This document shows positions 49,231 to 59,515 of a stretch of 64,000 nucleotides of DNA, piece by piece. The stretch comes from Darksidea phi (taxonomy: Eukaryota > Ascomycota > Dothideomycetes > Pleosporales > Lentitheciaceae): the NCBI GenBank assembly GCA_030770425.1, contig JASJFT010000041.1:186001-250000 (forward strand). The letters run 5' to 3'. The notes beneath the pieces are model-generated. The model was given only the letters and a program-made list of their open reading frames with translations, was not told the origin of the DNA and made no database searches. The number at the start of each line of letters is the position of its first letter. The stretch's first letter is position 1. The position numbers were made by a program, and so were the translations under genes.

Positions 49231-50395
49231 AATGGCGTCATTTAACGCTGAGAAGGTGGACGACAGCTACTTAATGGAGCATCAGCGTATGGGCTTGTAC
49301 TCGTCTGGGACATCATGAATTGGTCCGGCAACCAAACCATCTCTACGTGCGGTTAGTGGACAAGGTGGAGAAAGTGATGGGCACTGCATCATCACCAATC
49401 TTTGTGTTTGTGGGACTTCGGCGACCCTCGCACTGTAGAATGAAAACACTAGTTAGTTGTCTCAACTGTTTCACCCCACTCATCGAAGAAACTTGCCAAT
49501 GAGCGGCGGTCAGCGAAAAGAGGCGTTTTCTAGGCGGGTCACGTAGGGTGCACTCAATGTAGTGACCACCCCCCTTTTTGCGATACCCACGTCTGCAACA
49601 TGGCATGAGAGTTAGTTCAATGATCTTTGTCCAGCAGTATGTGAAATTTAATAAAGGCTCCAAGATAGCCTAATATGTACGCGCTATAAGGATGCCGGCC
49701 ATCAAAGGTGTCGAAACAGCGGGTCGTGTGCTTGTGGAACTTGATGCACTAAGCACCACAGGTTCACAGCATTGGCATTGAGATGCAACCCGCATAACCA
49801 GTGGCACAAATATCATGGCGAGGTTAGCAGTGTAGGTTTGTGGAGAGTTTAAGATTGATATCCGTGCGTCTCAGGCCGCTCCATTCCACGCCTTCCATTC
49901 TACTCGTCCAAAGAGTGAGAACTGCAGTATCTCGGCATTATCGCATGATTGCTCTTCCATCCATTCTGATGATCTTCGCCAGCTGAGTGCAGCGCCAGCC
50001 CTTAGCACTCGTGTGCACTCGTGCATCATTCTGAGAGATGTGCTGGCCAGGATCGATGCATGCCTCCACTCTATATATCAGTTACCTTTCCTCCGGTCGG
50101 ACATGGTATAACGTTGTTGATCCAGCCTGTGCCCAAACGTCGCTTTAAGTAGCATTACTTTTCGTACGGAATTAGCTCTGTGAGTTGTACGCCTGACCTC
50201 GTTACCTTGCACTCAATCGGAATCATTGCTGTGACTAAAACCCATCGACGGCTTCTGAGAGGCTCACACTCTGGACTAAACTCGGTCGTCGGCTCTGATG
50301 GTACATGCGTTACAATAAAAGAGATGTCAACCACGACAAAAGCTACACAAGGAATTAACTAAACAGCCCGTAGAAGTGAGGTGGATCAGGACAAA
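49231..50395. other. Intergenic within the relic island
   Basis: Short scattered open frames only; nothing recognisable. It lies between the DUF2235 relic and the BTB pseudogene. Confidence 0.4.
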
Positions 50396-51191
50396 TCAGG
50401 GTAGATAGTCCCCTGCGTTCATATGTAGAGCATCTTCAGTGTTACTCTCCAATGTGTTCCATACCTGCAGGTGGCAGAGAGGAAGCGCCTTAGCCTGATC
50501 TGGCACTGTCTGTATCATCGTGGTATCTTTCACGGAATGCCTTATTCGCCACGCGAGCCCAATTGGCCATAGCAGACCCATATGCCGATGCCGGTGCCCG
50601 TTGAGGTTCTTCAGCGCAAGTAGAACATCTATAAGAAGTCCTTACAAGCGTGTTGGTGAAAGGCCGTGTCCAACTTTTTGAATTTCCAAGTCTCCACAGT
50701 GACGTCGACAAAGTATCTGCGTAAAGGGTTGGTTGGATGGGTTCGATCGTAGATATCCGCAACCGTCCGATTGGAGTAGTACCAATTTTGTACCCACTTT
50801 TGGCGAAGAAGCATTATGTGGAGTTCTGCAGCTCTTGCATTCCTTTGTCTTTTACGAAGTAAAGCAGGTTCAAGATACGGTCGGTGCTCAGAGGTAGCTT
50901 TCCATCGGTGCTGGTGCCTGCAACCGCGAACCTGTATGTGTACATCCAGTAGACAACTGTATCAAAAATATCAGGGTCGTCGGTGGGGAGGTCGATGTCA
51001 TCATCAGAACCATCACGCAGAACATTCTGGAAGTGCACCGAGTTATGCCGAAGTACCCCTTGATGGACCTGGAATCCCTTCTTTTTGGGGCCCTTTCCAA
51101 CGCAAAGAATGACTCGAAAGCGCACCTGCGAATTTGTCGTCAGCGTGGGGATAAAATAATCAGAAGGGGGCCGACTTGGGTGGCGAGGCAT
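50396..51191 (-). pseudogene. BTB/POZ-domain gene with two frameshifts
   Basis: From ATG 51191 the first frame codes a BTB domain (FQVHQGVLRHNSVHFQNVLR, IDLPTDDPDIFDTVVYWMYT) up to a TAA at 50814-50816. The natural continuation lies in the next frame (WVQNWYYSNRTVADIYDRTH, PLRRYFVDVTVETWKFKKL) to a stop near 50629, and again one frame on (IDVLLALKNLNGHRH) to 50396. Both changes are in the same direction, as if one base were lost each time. The pieces together look like a typical fungal BTB protein of about 260 residues. The location next to other relics favours a pseudogene over sequencing errors. Confidence 0.7.
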
Positions 51192-51845
51192 CGGCGTATG
51201 AATAATTCGGCATCTCGAGCGGCAGTTCCTTGATGGTCATAATGGTAGGTGCTCGGACTGGAGTGGATTTAGGTGGTCGAGTCGAGGATGAATTGAAGTT
51301 CCGCGTCGGCGTGAGGCCACTCCCGTCGCTCCTGCCTCCCTTCATGGCCGCCAAGACAAGCCCTTCAAACCACACTACGAGAAAGGCTCGGAGGATATAT
51401 TGCATTAGTTCGGATGGCCTCCAGATAGTTCACCGGCTCAACCTTGTGAGCAGAGGGAATTTCGAGCGCGCTTAGACGGCTAACAGAACTAGAGCAGCCA
51501 CTAGGAGTCCAATGGGTGTAAGGAACGTTTTTAAGATCCGAAGTGGAAGACTGCAAGAGAAGTTACAGGGCAGACTTCACGCGGATCGAGGATAAGGATT
51601 GAATGAAGTGAGAGAAAGGTCATGGAAGGATACGGATAGAATGAGCAGAAACAAGAGCCAAAGTAGACAGATGATGATGGCGAGCGTCTTTTACAAGGTA
51701 CTGTAAAGTTATTTGGACTTTCTCATACCGCGTGGGACAGATTTCATGTCATTACCGTTAGCGCTTAGCACATGTAATGTTATTCATGCAAGTCCGCCGT
51801 CTCCTTTGCATCCACTGAAGTGCATACTCTGTCCACGGCTGCCTT
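51192..51845. other. Intergenic between the BTB pseudogene and PRE7
   Basis: A minus-strand frame starting at about 51240 reads MTIKELPLEMPNYSYADASP and could be an alternative upstream start of the BTB gene. Otherwise nothing is visible. Confidence 0.4.
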
Positions 51846-52689
51846 CTAATCTTTCTTCAGCGGCGTGAAGGTCTCCTGTATGCCCTCCCTCGAGATAATC
51901 ATCATCTGCAGCCCGTCACCAACCTCGATATGCCGCTCCACCGCACTCGTGAACGCATCCCTGACCAAGTCTTCTACATGGTCCCGGGGCAGCGGCTGAG
52001 CCACTCTAGTTTCCAAATCGTGTCCCGTACCACTACCTGGCTCGTACTGATTCTTCAAGTTGACCTGGTTGTCCAAGAATGGCATGATAAGTGATGACGC
52101 CGCACCGGCCGCCCTACACTGCTCCCTCTCGTAGCTGCCCACGGGATCATACGAGTACAGCGCACCCTTGCCTTCCTCATCCAGACCTCCCAAGATAGCG
52201 TGCACATAATACGGGAAGAAGCGCTTGTTGTAGAGGATGTGGCTAAGCCGCTGTGCGCAGGCGGTCACTGACATGGGCTTTCCGTGCTGGTACTTGTACA
52301 TCTTGACAATTGTGTCGAGACGCTCCTTCAGCGCATCGCCATCTGCTGCGAAGCCGACGACTGAGAGTACTATCCGCGCGTCTTTGTTATCTGGTCCCTC
52401 ACCACCAATCTTGAAGAGTTTGGGTGCATATCGAGTGTTTATGTTGTAACCGGAGGTTGAGCGAGTGTCGCCGGCGAGGATGGTGAAGTCAGCGCCGGAG
52501 ATGCCGAGTGTTGAGCCGCCGTTGTCCGTGTAGCTAGACACAGTTAGGGTATACCTACACCAAGGGTTGATAAGACACTCACGGGTAGAAGCCGTGCTGT
52601 CGTTCGCCTGACGGAGCTGCTGTGGGGGTCTGTTTGAACGAGTAGCCGGGGCCGCCCTGCGGGGGGGCGCCAGAGAAGATTGCAGCCAT
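51846..52689 (-). CDS. PRE7: 20S proteasome subunit beta6
   Basis: Two exons, 52689-52583 and 52533-51846 (GTGAGT/TAG), give 264 residues. The sequence follows Pre7/PSMB1 closely: YTDNGGSTLGISGADFTILA, GDTRSTSGYNINTRYAPKLF, NKRFFPYYVHAILGGLDEEG, SYDPVGSYEREQCRAAGAAS, SLIMPFLDNQVNLKNQYEPG and FTSAVERHIEVGDGL. Beta6 is a structural, non-catalytic member of the beta ring; as expected the mature N-terminal Thr is absent. Only 3 kb from PRE4, encoding the neighbouring beta7 subunit. Confidence 0.96.
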
Positions 52690-53013
52690 CGTGGATATGT
52701 GGAGAGTGCTCGAGGAGAGTCTTCGTCGAGTTGTGAGAGAATGGGTCGGGTGGGAGGCGAAGTTGTGCGGCTAAGACGTTGTTGCTGTTGACGCGGACGA
52801 GCTGCCTGTTGCCAAGCCCAGATGTCCAGAGCTCAAGCTTGGACCCTATATCACGTGGCATGACATTCATCTTCATGACTGCTAACGATTGTGCAATATC
52901 GAGTATACTGTGCTAGTGTTACAATAGCCCCGAAATTGCAATACGCTCACGCGACCCATATCATAAGAATTAGAAGTTTGAAATTAACATCCAGAAAATG
53001 CTCCACTTGAACG

Positions 53014-53916
53014 TCACCTTCGTTCCTTTGACCGTGAGCGCCGCCGCTTGGGTGACCTTGACCTACTCCGCCATCTACTTTTTGATGCTTCTTTTCCTCC
53101 CCTGTGTTCCAGCTCCTTTCGTTTGCCAATGCTCTGTGAGGACGAGCGACTAGGCTGCTCCTTGTCTAAACCCCCCATGATCCTTTTGGCTACACTTTGG
53201 CGTGGCCCTTCCGCAGAGGGTGCGCTTGTGTCGCCCGACATGGCAGATCGAGCCGACACAAATTCTATCGAGTCCCGGGGCACTTTAGCCCTCGCCTTGG
53301 CAATTTTCTTCTGTGATGCGTTGAGCTCGTCACCGTATGCCCAGTCTGGCCAATTGACCGGAATACCAAGACCTTCAGGTAGCGTCGACGCATACTGGTC
53401 CTCCTCACCGATGCCCGCGAAGTCCATCAACTTTCGCAAATGGCTTGGATCCCGCAAGACGGACGAGTTCTCTAGTCTCTGGTTGAAGTGTTGCCCTTTC
53501 TTCTTCAGATCTAGGAACTGGGAGAACTTTTTCGACGATTTCTGAGGTGGTGATCCAGGTGGTGAGGGTGGTATGTTCCAATTCGGCACAGTAGGTAGAG
53601 TAAGGTTCTGGATCGTCAAGCGGGTTGAAGTGTAGGGCGAACTGAGTGGAAGATCGTCTGCCGGTCCACTTTCTGCGGGCAGAGGGGATGTCGTAGGACC
53701 TTGAGCGGGTCCGTTGATCGGTCCAGATGGCACCGAAGTGTCTTCGACTGGAGTGGGTGTAGGCTTCGGAGCCGGCGCAATAGTTGCTAAAGGTTTTGGC
53801 AGCTCGATATTAGTAGCTAACGCACCCTCGTCGGAAGCATTTACGCGGCTAACCTCAGCTTTTGTTATCGCTACAGCTTCTTCCTCATCGCTACTTTCGT
53901 ATCCTATTCCGAGCAT
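53014..53916 (-). CDS. HCNGP-like (SAP30BP family) nuclear protein
   Basis: A single exon of 300 residues from ATG 53916 (MLGIGYESSDEEE). The middle carries the HCNGP signature, a short folded region: GQHFNQRLENSSVLRDPSHL followed by RKLMDFAGI. Upstream is Pro/Ser-rich, downstream is an RS-type basic tail (RWRSRSRSPKRRRSRSKERR). Human SAP30BP/HCNGP works in transcription repression and in splicing of short introns; the RS tail fits a splicing-linked role. It shares a divergent promoter with PRE4. An upstream non-ATG extension in frame exists and was not used. Confidence 0.88.
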   Translation of the reverse strand: MLGIGYESSDEEEAVAITKAEVSRVNASDEGALATNIELPKPLATIAPAPKPTPTPVEDTSVPSGPINGPAQGPTTSPLPAESGPADDLPLSSPYTSTRLTIQNLTLPTVPNWNIPPSPPGSPPQKSSKKFSQFLDLKKKGQHFNQRLENSSVLRDPSHLRKLMDFAGIGEEDQYASTLPEGLGIPVNWPDWAYGDELNASQKKIAKARAKVPRDSIEFVSARSAMSGDTSAPSAEGPRQSVAKRIMGGLDKEQPSRSSSQSIGKRKELEHRGGKEASKSRWRSRSRSPKRRRSRSKERR

Positions 53917-54127
53917 GGCTGCGGGTGGAGTTAAGTTGTGCAAGTCGAAGGCGGAAAGCGCAGGTGATGAATGGAGCTTGGGCCGGGTTGCCAAGAGTAG
54001 CTGCAACGCGGTCAAGCTGCCTGGCGACCATCTCTACGCCTTTACCTCCACTGCGTTCGCAAGCCTCACCAACAGCTTCGAGCCACCGTCCCTCTCCCGT
54101 CATACCTTACGAACTCAACTCGTCACC
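53917..54127. promoter_or_regulatory. Divergent promoter between the HCNGP-like gene and PRE4
   Basis: Only 211 bp separate the two start codons. The interval contains GTTGCCAAG at 53987-53995; the same 9-mer on the same strand lies at 52808-52816, about 120 bp upstream of the PRE7 start. It differs from the yeast Rpn4 site GGTGGCAAA. Confidence 0.5.
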
Positions 54128-55015
54128 ATGAATCACCTTCCGCAAGCTTGGGGCCGTGTAAGAGTACTCCCTCGTCATACAACAGCATTACTGACAGAGA
54201 CATAGCCCAGGGACGACGTATATGGCGCCTACGACCACACACATTTCCAGGCATCCGGCCCGATTCAACATACCCAAAGCCCAATCGTGACCGGTACCTC
54301 AGTCGTTGCTGCCAAGTTTAAGGATGGCGTGGTTATTGCTGCGGATAACTTGGGTACGACAAACACACGCTAGTATTGGCTGGGAGATTGGAGCTGACAG
54401 GATGTTGTAGCTTCGTACGGCTCCCTTGCTCGCTTCACGGACGTCAAGCGCCTGCGGAAGTTCAACGAGAAGGTCGTGGTAGGCTTTGGCGGCGATGTCT
54501 CGGACATGCAGTACCTCGACCGTCTCCTCAACTCCCTGGACATCCGCGAGAACTACTCGTCTACTGACGACCCGCTCAATGCGAAGAACTTGCACACATA
54601 CCTTGCAAAAGTCATGTACAAGCGCCGGTCCGACTTCAACCCGCTATGGAATCATCTACTCATCACCGGATTAGACGGTGACGCGAAACCTTTCCTTGCA
54701 AGCGCAGATCTGCTGGGCACTACCTTCTCCTCACCAACACTTGCTACCGGGTTCGGCGCGCATCTTGCACAACCGATCCTAAGGAGAACGATTCCCGATG
54801 AGGCCTCAGTAGAGAACGTCAGCAAGGAGGATGCGGTGAAACTGGTCAAGGAGTGCATGAAGGTTCTCTTCTATCGGGATGCAAGGAGTTTGGACAAATA
54901 CTCAATCGCTGTGATTACGGCGGCGGGTGTGGAGCTCAAAGAGGATGAGAAGCTGGAGAACCAGAGCTGGGCGTTTGCGGAGCAGATTAGAGGATATGGT
55001 ACACAGACTGTGTAA
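54128..55015 (+). CDS. PRE4: 20S proteasome subunit beta7
   Basis: Three exons, 54128-54157, 54206-54353 and 54411-55015, give 260 residues. Landmarks of Pre4/PSMB4 are [70 protein letters not shown] and [20 protein letters not shown]. Beta7 is non-catalytic; its C-terminal tail clamps the two half-proteasomes together and shapes the beta1 site. The first exon codes just 10 residues ([10 protein letters not shown]). It is transcribed away from the HCNGP-like gene. Confidence 0.96.
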
Positions 55016-55328
55016 ACGCAGCCGATGAGGCAGACTGGGGGACGGTAGTCATGCCGATCTCACATACATTGCTGGAGCCATTGGACTAAACGATAGAGAC
55101 GAATATACTACATGCCAGCATGACATATTTGCCGAGGATCATTCGCTACGAATGAGCTGTGCATGCAGTTATTGTATTCAGAGATGGACCAATCCAAGGC
55201 TAGAGAGAGCTTCAGAGCTTAGGTAGGTAGTGCGGGGAAGCTCTACACTACGAGAGCTCCAACAATGAACTCTATTCTCCAGCTCCTTCTCCATTTATCT
55301 GCTCTTAGCCTACACATCTTTCTTTGCA
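55016..55328. other. Short intergenic region
   Basis: 3' flank of PRE4 and promoter of the SDR gene; nothing else is visible. Confidence 0.4.
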
Positions 55329-56337
55329 ATGTCTGCTACTTTTAAAACTGGCAAGCGGGTAGTGTTCACAGGCGGGTCTGGGGTTGCCGGTCGACACGTG
55401 ATAACAAAGCTCCTCGAGTATGGACACAGGATTTTGAACGTCGATATAACTTCTCTCGACAATCTAGACGTACACACTTTGAAAGCGGATCTGACAGATG
55501 GCGCCCAAGCATTCAACAGCTTGTCGTGTCACTTTGAAGTTTCCGAACCCTTCCTCGATCCTGTACAGATACCAGACGCGGTCGTCCATTTTGCAGGTAA
55601 TCTCCTCCGTCCGTACCTGTGCGCCCCTCCAGGTCGTTGTATGCAAATTGGTCTGACATGGCCCAGGAATTGCCCAACCTATGCGCCTCCCCGACAATGA
55701 AACCTTCCGAATTAATGTAATGGGCTCATACAATGTGATGGAAGCCGCCTGCAAACTCGGCATCAAGAAGATCATCCTGGCCTCTAGTATCACTACCTAC
55801 GGCGTCACCTACGCTGAAGGCGACGTCTCATTTCCGCACTTCCCATTAACTGAAGACTCACCTACGCAACCCATGGACGTCTACGCCACGAGTAAAGTGT
55901 GCATGGAGCGTATAGCGTCCAGCTTTGCACTCCGCTTCCCGGGCACAGATATCTACGCGCTACGAATCGGCGCGGTCATTGAGCCCGACAAGTTTGAGGA
56001 GAAATTTCAGAGATATTTGCAGCATCCGGAAAAATGGAAGACACATGCATGGAGTTACACTGATTCCCGGGACTTGGGGAATATGGTGAACTGCTGTTTG
56101 AAGAAGGATGGACTAGGATTTCAAGTTTTCAATGCGGTGAATGATGAGATCACTAATGAGGAAGAAGGTGGGACAGAAGAGTTCTTGAAGAAAATGTGCC
56201 CGAGCACGGAGTTGACGAGGAAGATGGGGAAGACAGAGGCACCGGTTAGTAATCAGAAGATCAGGGAGATGCTGGAGTTTGCTGAGGAGTTTGGGTGGAA
56301 GAAGGTGTGGGCGGAAGGAAGTTTTAGATCGGGATAA
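55329..56337 (+). CDS. NAD-dependent epimerase/dehydratase (extended SDR)
   Basis: Two exons, 55329-55596 and 55667-56337 (GTAATC/CAG), give 312 residues. The dinucleotide-binding motif is FTGGSGVAGRH near residue 13, the HFAG motif lies at the intron junction, and the catalytic pair is in YATSK, with a SSITTYG strand before it. This is the layout of sugar-nucleotide epimerases and related reductases. The substrate cannot be read from sequence; the C-terminal substrate domain has EFGWKKVWAEGSF at its end. No signal peptide, so it is cytosolic. Confidence 0.9.
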
Positions 56338-56888
56338 GTATACGGAGAGGGACTTATAGTATTCGAAACTAGTAGGCAGTAAGAAGCTCATTTCAACAGG
56401 TTCTCGTTGATAATGTCACAGCCTGATTGTTTCATAGATTTGAGTGCTAGTCTTGAAGGCCAACAATCTCACGATATGACTGAGCTCGAACTACCTAATA
56501 TCACTGCACATACTAGCCGTTGCTGTATGTGTTGAATTGTAAACATTGCACCGTCTATCTAAGAATCTGTCAGTCCATTGTACGCATCTTTTGAGGCTGC
56601 TATGGTCCCACGCATCTCGAGGCTCGGTATGCTTGTTCTCTTCCAATTACTTGCCCATTTTCCGCGCATGGCATGTCTCCCTTTGTCCCGTTCCGAAACG
56701 GTCAACAACATTCCACAGCTCCCCTGAGCATCCAACCTCCAACCTGCAAACGTCAGGCACCAAAGCCTTTGTTCCATTTTCTAATATCAATCCAAATAAT
56801 ATCGCAAATCATACTGCAGCCTACACACTACCCTTCAGCAAGCTCTCTAAAACTCCAAACACCCGTCTCGTTCCCGCACTCATTCAGG
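56338..56888. other. Intergenic
   Basis: 3' flank of the SDR gene and promoter of the MARVEL-like gene. No gene is visible. Confidence 0.4.
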
Positions 56889-57912
56889 ATGTTCGGCCTC
56901 AAAGGCGGCACAGTCGCCGTTCCCCGCTGGATCCTCATCTTCCGCGCATTTCAGTTCATTTTCGCGGTCTTGGTGATAGCTCTCACGGCATATGCGCTCT
57001 CCATTAATCACGGTGGGCCTGTACGTATTCATTATCCTAAAGACACCCCTTATACTCACCAAGCCTATAGCTTAGAACGCCCCTCATCGCACTGCTCATC
57101 ATCGCCGTCCTCACCATTGTACCTATCCTCGTCCTAATCACGCCACTACACTTGATACAGCGTAAACACTTCGATCCTAGAATCGCGTTGTTGCTCGATG
57201 GGTTCGCGTTGCTTTATTGGACGGCTGCATTCGCTGCTCTAGCTTCATATCAGGATATCTTCCAGTACTATGGCCGGGACACTGAGTTTGTCGACTTTGT
57301 GTTCGACGAGTGTCAGAAGTGTCGGTCAGCATGGAGGAGTGGGATCGCTGCTACGGTGTTTGCGGCACTTGAAGCGTAAGTAACTATGCACTTAATCATC
57401 TGCGAGGACGGGGTTGGGAAGACGAGGAAACTAACGAAATGGTGTATAGTCTCCTCTTCCTCTTCACGACGCTGGCTTTCATCTTCTACTACCATCATCA
57501 CATAGCTGGCACCCACGCCCCAGGCCTTGGCCATCGAAGTCATGGAACTGCAGCTGCTCCTACTACTACTGGAGCTACCGGAACCGGCGCCACAGGAACC
57601 GCTGCTAGTGGCGTGGCTGCTGAAGAGCATCAAATGCCGTCGTTGAATTCGCATAGCAATGCGCACGGTACCGGAAACTACGGTATCCCAGCACCTCCGA
57701 CATCAGGTGGCTATGGAAGTGGGGCGACTGAGACGAGTGGGGGGCACAAGCCCCCCACTACAAGTGGTTTTAGTAGGGGAGCGGGTGCTACGAGTGGAGG
57801 AACTGTGCAGCCAACTTCGGGTGCTAGTGGCCACCAGCCACCGTATCCAGATTCGCCTGCGAGGCCGGCGCGTACCGGAGGCTATGGTGGGCATGAGAAC
57901 GGGAGTAATTAG
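56889..57912 (+). CDS. Four-helix (MARVEL-like) membrane protein with Gly/Ser/Thr-rich tail
   Basis: Three exons, 56889-57020, 57071-57375 and 57450-57912, give 299 residues. Four membrane helices are clear: WILIFRAFQFIFAVLVIALT, LIALLIIAVLTIVPILVLI, LLLDGFALLYWTAAFAALAS and one assembled across the last junction (AALEALLFLFTTLAFIFYYH). A Cys-containing loop (FDECQKCRSAW) lies before helix 4. The last ~115 residues are low-complexity Gly/Ser/Thr/Pro. This matches fungal MARVEL-domain proteins of unknown function at the plasma membrane. The acceptor TATAG at 57068-57070 is chosen because it keeps helix 2 in frame. Confidence 0.85.
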
Positions 57913-58089
57913 GGACACGGAGCTGAGACTACGAGGCCTTAATTCGAGTTAGAAAGGGAGGTGCGGTGGGGAAAATAATTCCTTTCAAACCTTGTAGAGG
58001 ATACCGGGCCTTGATTGTAATGTTTACTCTTGCAGTGGCACTTCCTGGATTACACGTTACCACCACGAGGCGCAACAGCAAAGTCCCAA

Positions 58090-59156
58090 TTATAGAAGCG
58101 CTCTCCAGCCCCTACCACCCGGCCTCTCAAGTCCCAGATGATCGCAAAGCTGTCCCAGATGATCAACACCCCAATACCTCTCCGTTTTTCCTTCCGAGTT
58201 CGTAGCTAGACAAAGTCAGCATTTGAAATCAACTGCTGGTTATTTCCTTCGCTAGTGCAAAGAAGCACAATTGAACACACTCACCAACAAACCAAGGCAA
58301 CCCAAAAGCCTCCTCCTTAAACGCCAAATCCGTGTTCTCCGTTAGTTTCTTTTTAACTTCTTCACTTTTACTCATCTCAACTACCTTCTTTGCCTCCTCC
58401 TCGCTACCAACAATTGTCGTCACAATAGCGAGCAAGTTCTCCGGATTCGTGGGGTTACTAAAGTGGAGCCAAAAGTTTTGATAGAAGAGCCCAATTGCGC
58501 TGGTAATGGACTGTGGATGCGAGATAGAGAGTGCTACGAGGACGCGGCCGATCTAGACACGGAATTTAGTAGGGCTCGAGGAGATGAAGTATCGGTGTCG
58601 AATTACAGAGATTGTGTTGATAGGGAAGCCGGGGGGAGTGTCATCAGAAATTGGGACGTTCAAGTATTTGGCCCATCGTTTACGCTCGGTGTTGATCCAT
58701 TTGTCTTTATCTGTGGAACTGGTTAGCATTTTGTCTTCGGTGTAAAACAGCGAACTTTACATCCCGGACCAGACGTCGTAGGCAAGCGACCTTCACATTG
58801 CTATAAATCCAAACTAGGCAGAGAATGGAATAACATGAGACTTCGAAGAAAAAACGTTTTAACTGCTCAACAAAAAAATCAAAACTCACTCTTGATGTTT
58901 AGCGGCGGTGTATTCCCACACGCTTTCATCAAGCCGCCTAGGAAGATCGGCACGTATGTGATATCGCATTGTTTGAAAACTTCATAGTTCTAAAGGGGTG
59001 TCAGTTCTGCTTTTCGCTTCTTCCACCGATCGCCTGTCCTTGTGATCTAACAAGCACTGGGTGTTTTGGAACGCGACCGACCTGCAGCACATAGAACGCG
59101 ATATACCCAAACGGGCTGACAATGTCGATATAAAGGGTAATCTGGGGTTTAGCCAT
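58090..59156 (-). CDS. Glutathione S-transferase kappa / DsbA-family oxidoreductase
   Basis: Five exons: 59156-59082, 58989-58890, 58710-58607, 58552-58285 and 58205-58090, giving 220 residues. The N-terminus PQITLYIDIVSPFGYIAFYV holds the kappa-class active Ser (SPF); VPIFLGGLMKACGNTPPLNI is the next conserved block, then KDKWINTERKRWAKYLNVPI, the helical insertion, and the ending AFGLPWFVATNSEGK with YWGVDHLGQLCDHLGL. Kappa GSTs act in mitochondria or peroxisomes on glutathione conjugates, and relatives isomerise hydroxychromene carboxylate. The intron before KDKWIN takes the CACAG acceptor at 58711-58715, the only one that keeps frame. Converges with the MARVEL-like gene. Confidence 0.93.
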
Positions 59157-59515
59157 CTTAGAAAGGGGTCGAGGTATGAATGCGGGGAATAGACGCAGAT
59201 GTCAAAGGAGGTGGATGGAGGTTGCGGTTGAAGCTTGGACTTGATTGAGCTTGAGGTCACCCATCGCTGGGCCGAGGCATACCGAAAGATCTCCGCACAC
59301 CGGCGTCTAATTGTCTACCCACCTAGCTATCTACAGATTTTGAGCGCCCAACGCAATAAGTTTTCTTATCTGAAGGTGTAATTCTGGGTATCCAAATCGG
59401 GCGTATTGTGCCCTTTTTACGGTGCACACGAAACCCACGCCGGTGGTCCTCTGAAAGAGGTGATCCACGCCGCTAGTGCCCGCCAAAAGACGACTTTACT
59501 ACTCCGTCTACACTA

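Noticed and set aside
50254..50275. GAGGCTCACACTCTG, resembling a piece of the dispersed repeat
   Set aside because: Only about 14 bp match copy B and no flanking similarity follows; chance cannot be excluded.
53917..54015. Upstream in-frame extension of the HCNGP-like protein
   Set aside because: It has no ATG and would use up part of the divergent promoter with PRE4; the ATG at 53916 gives the usual family start.
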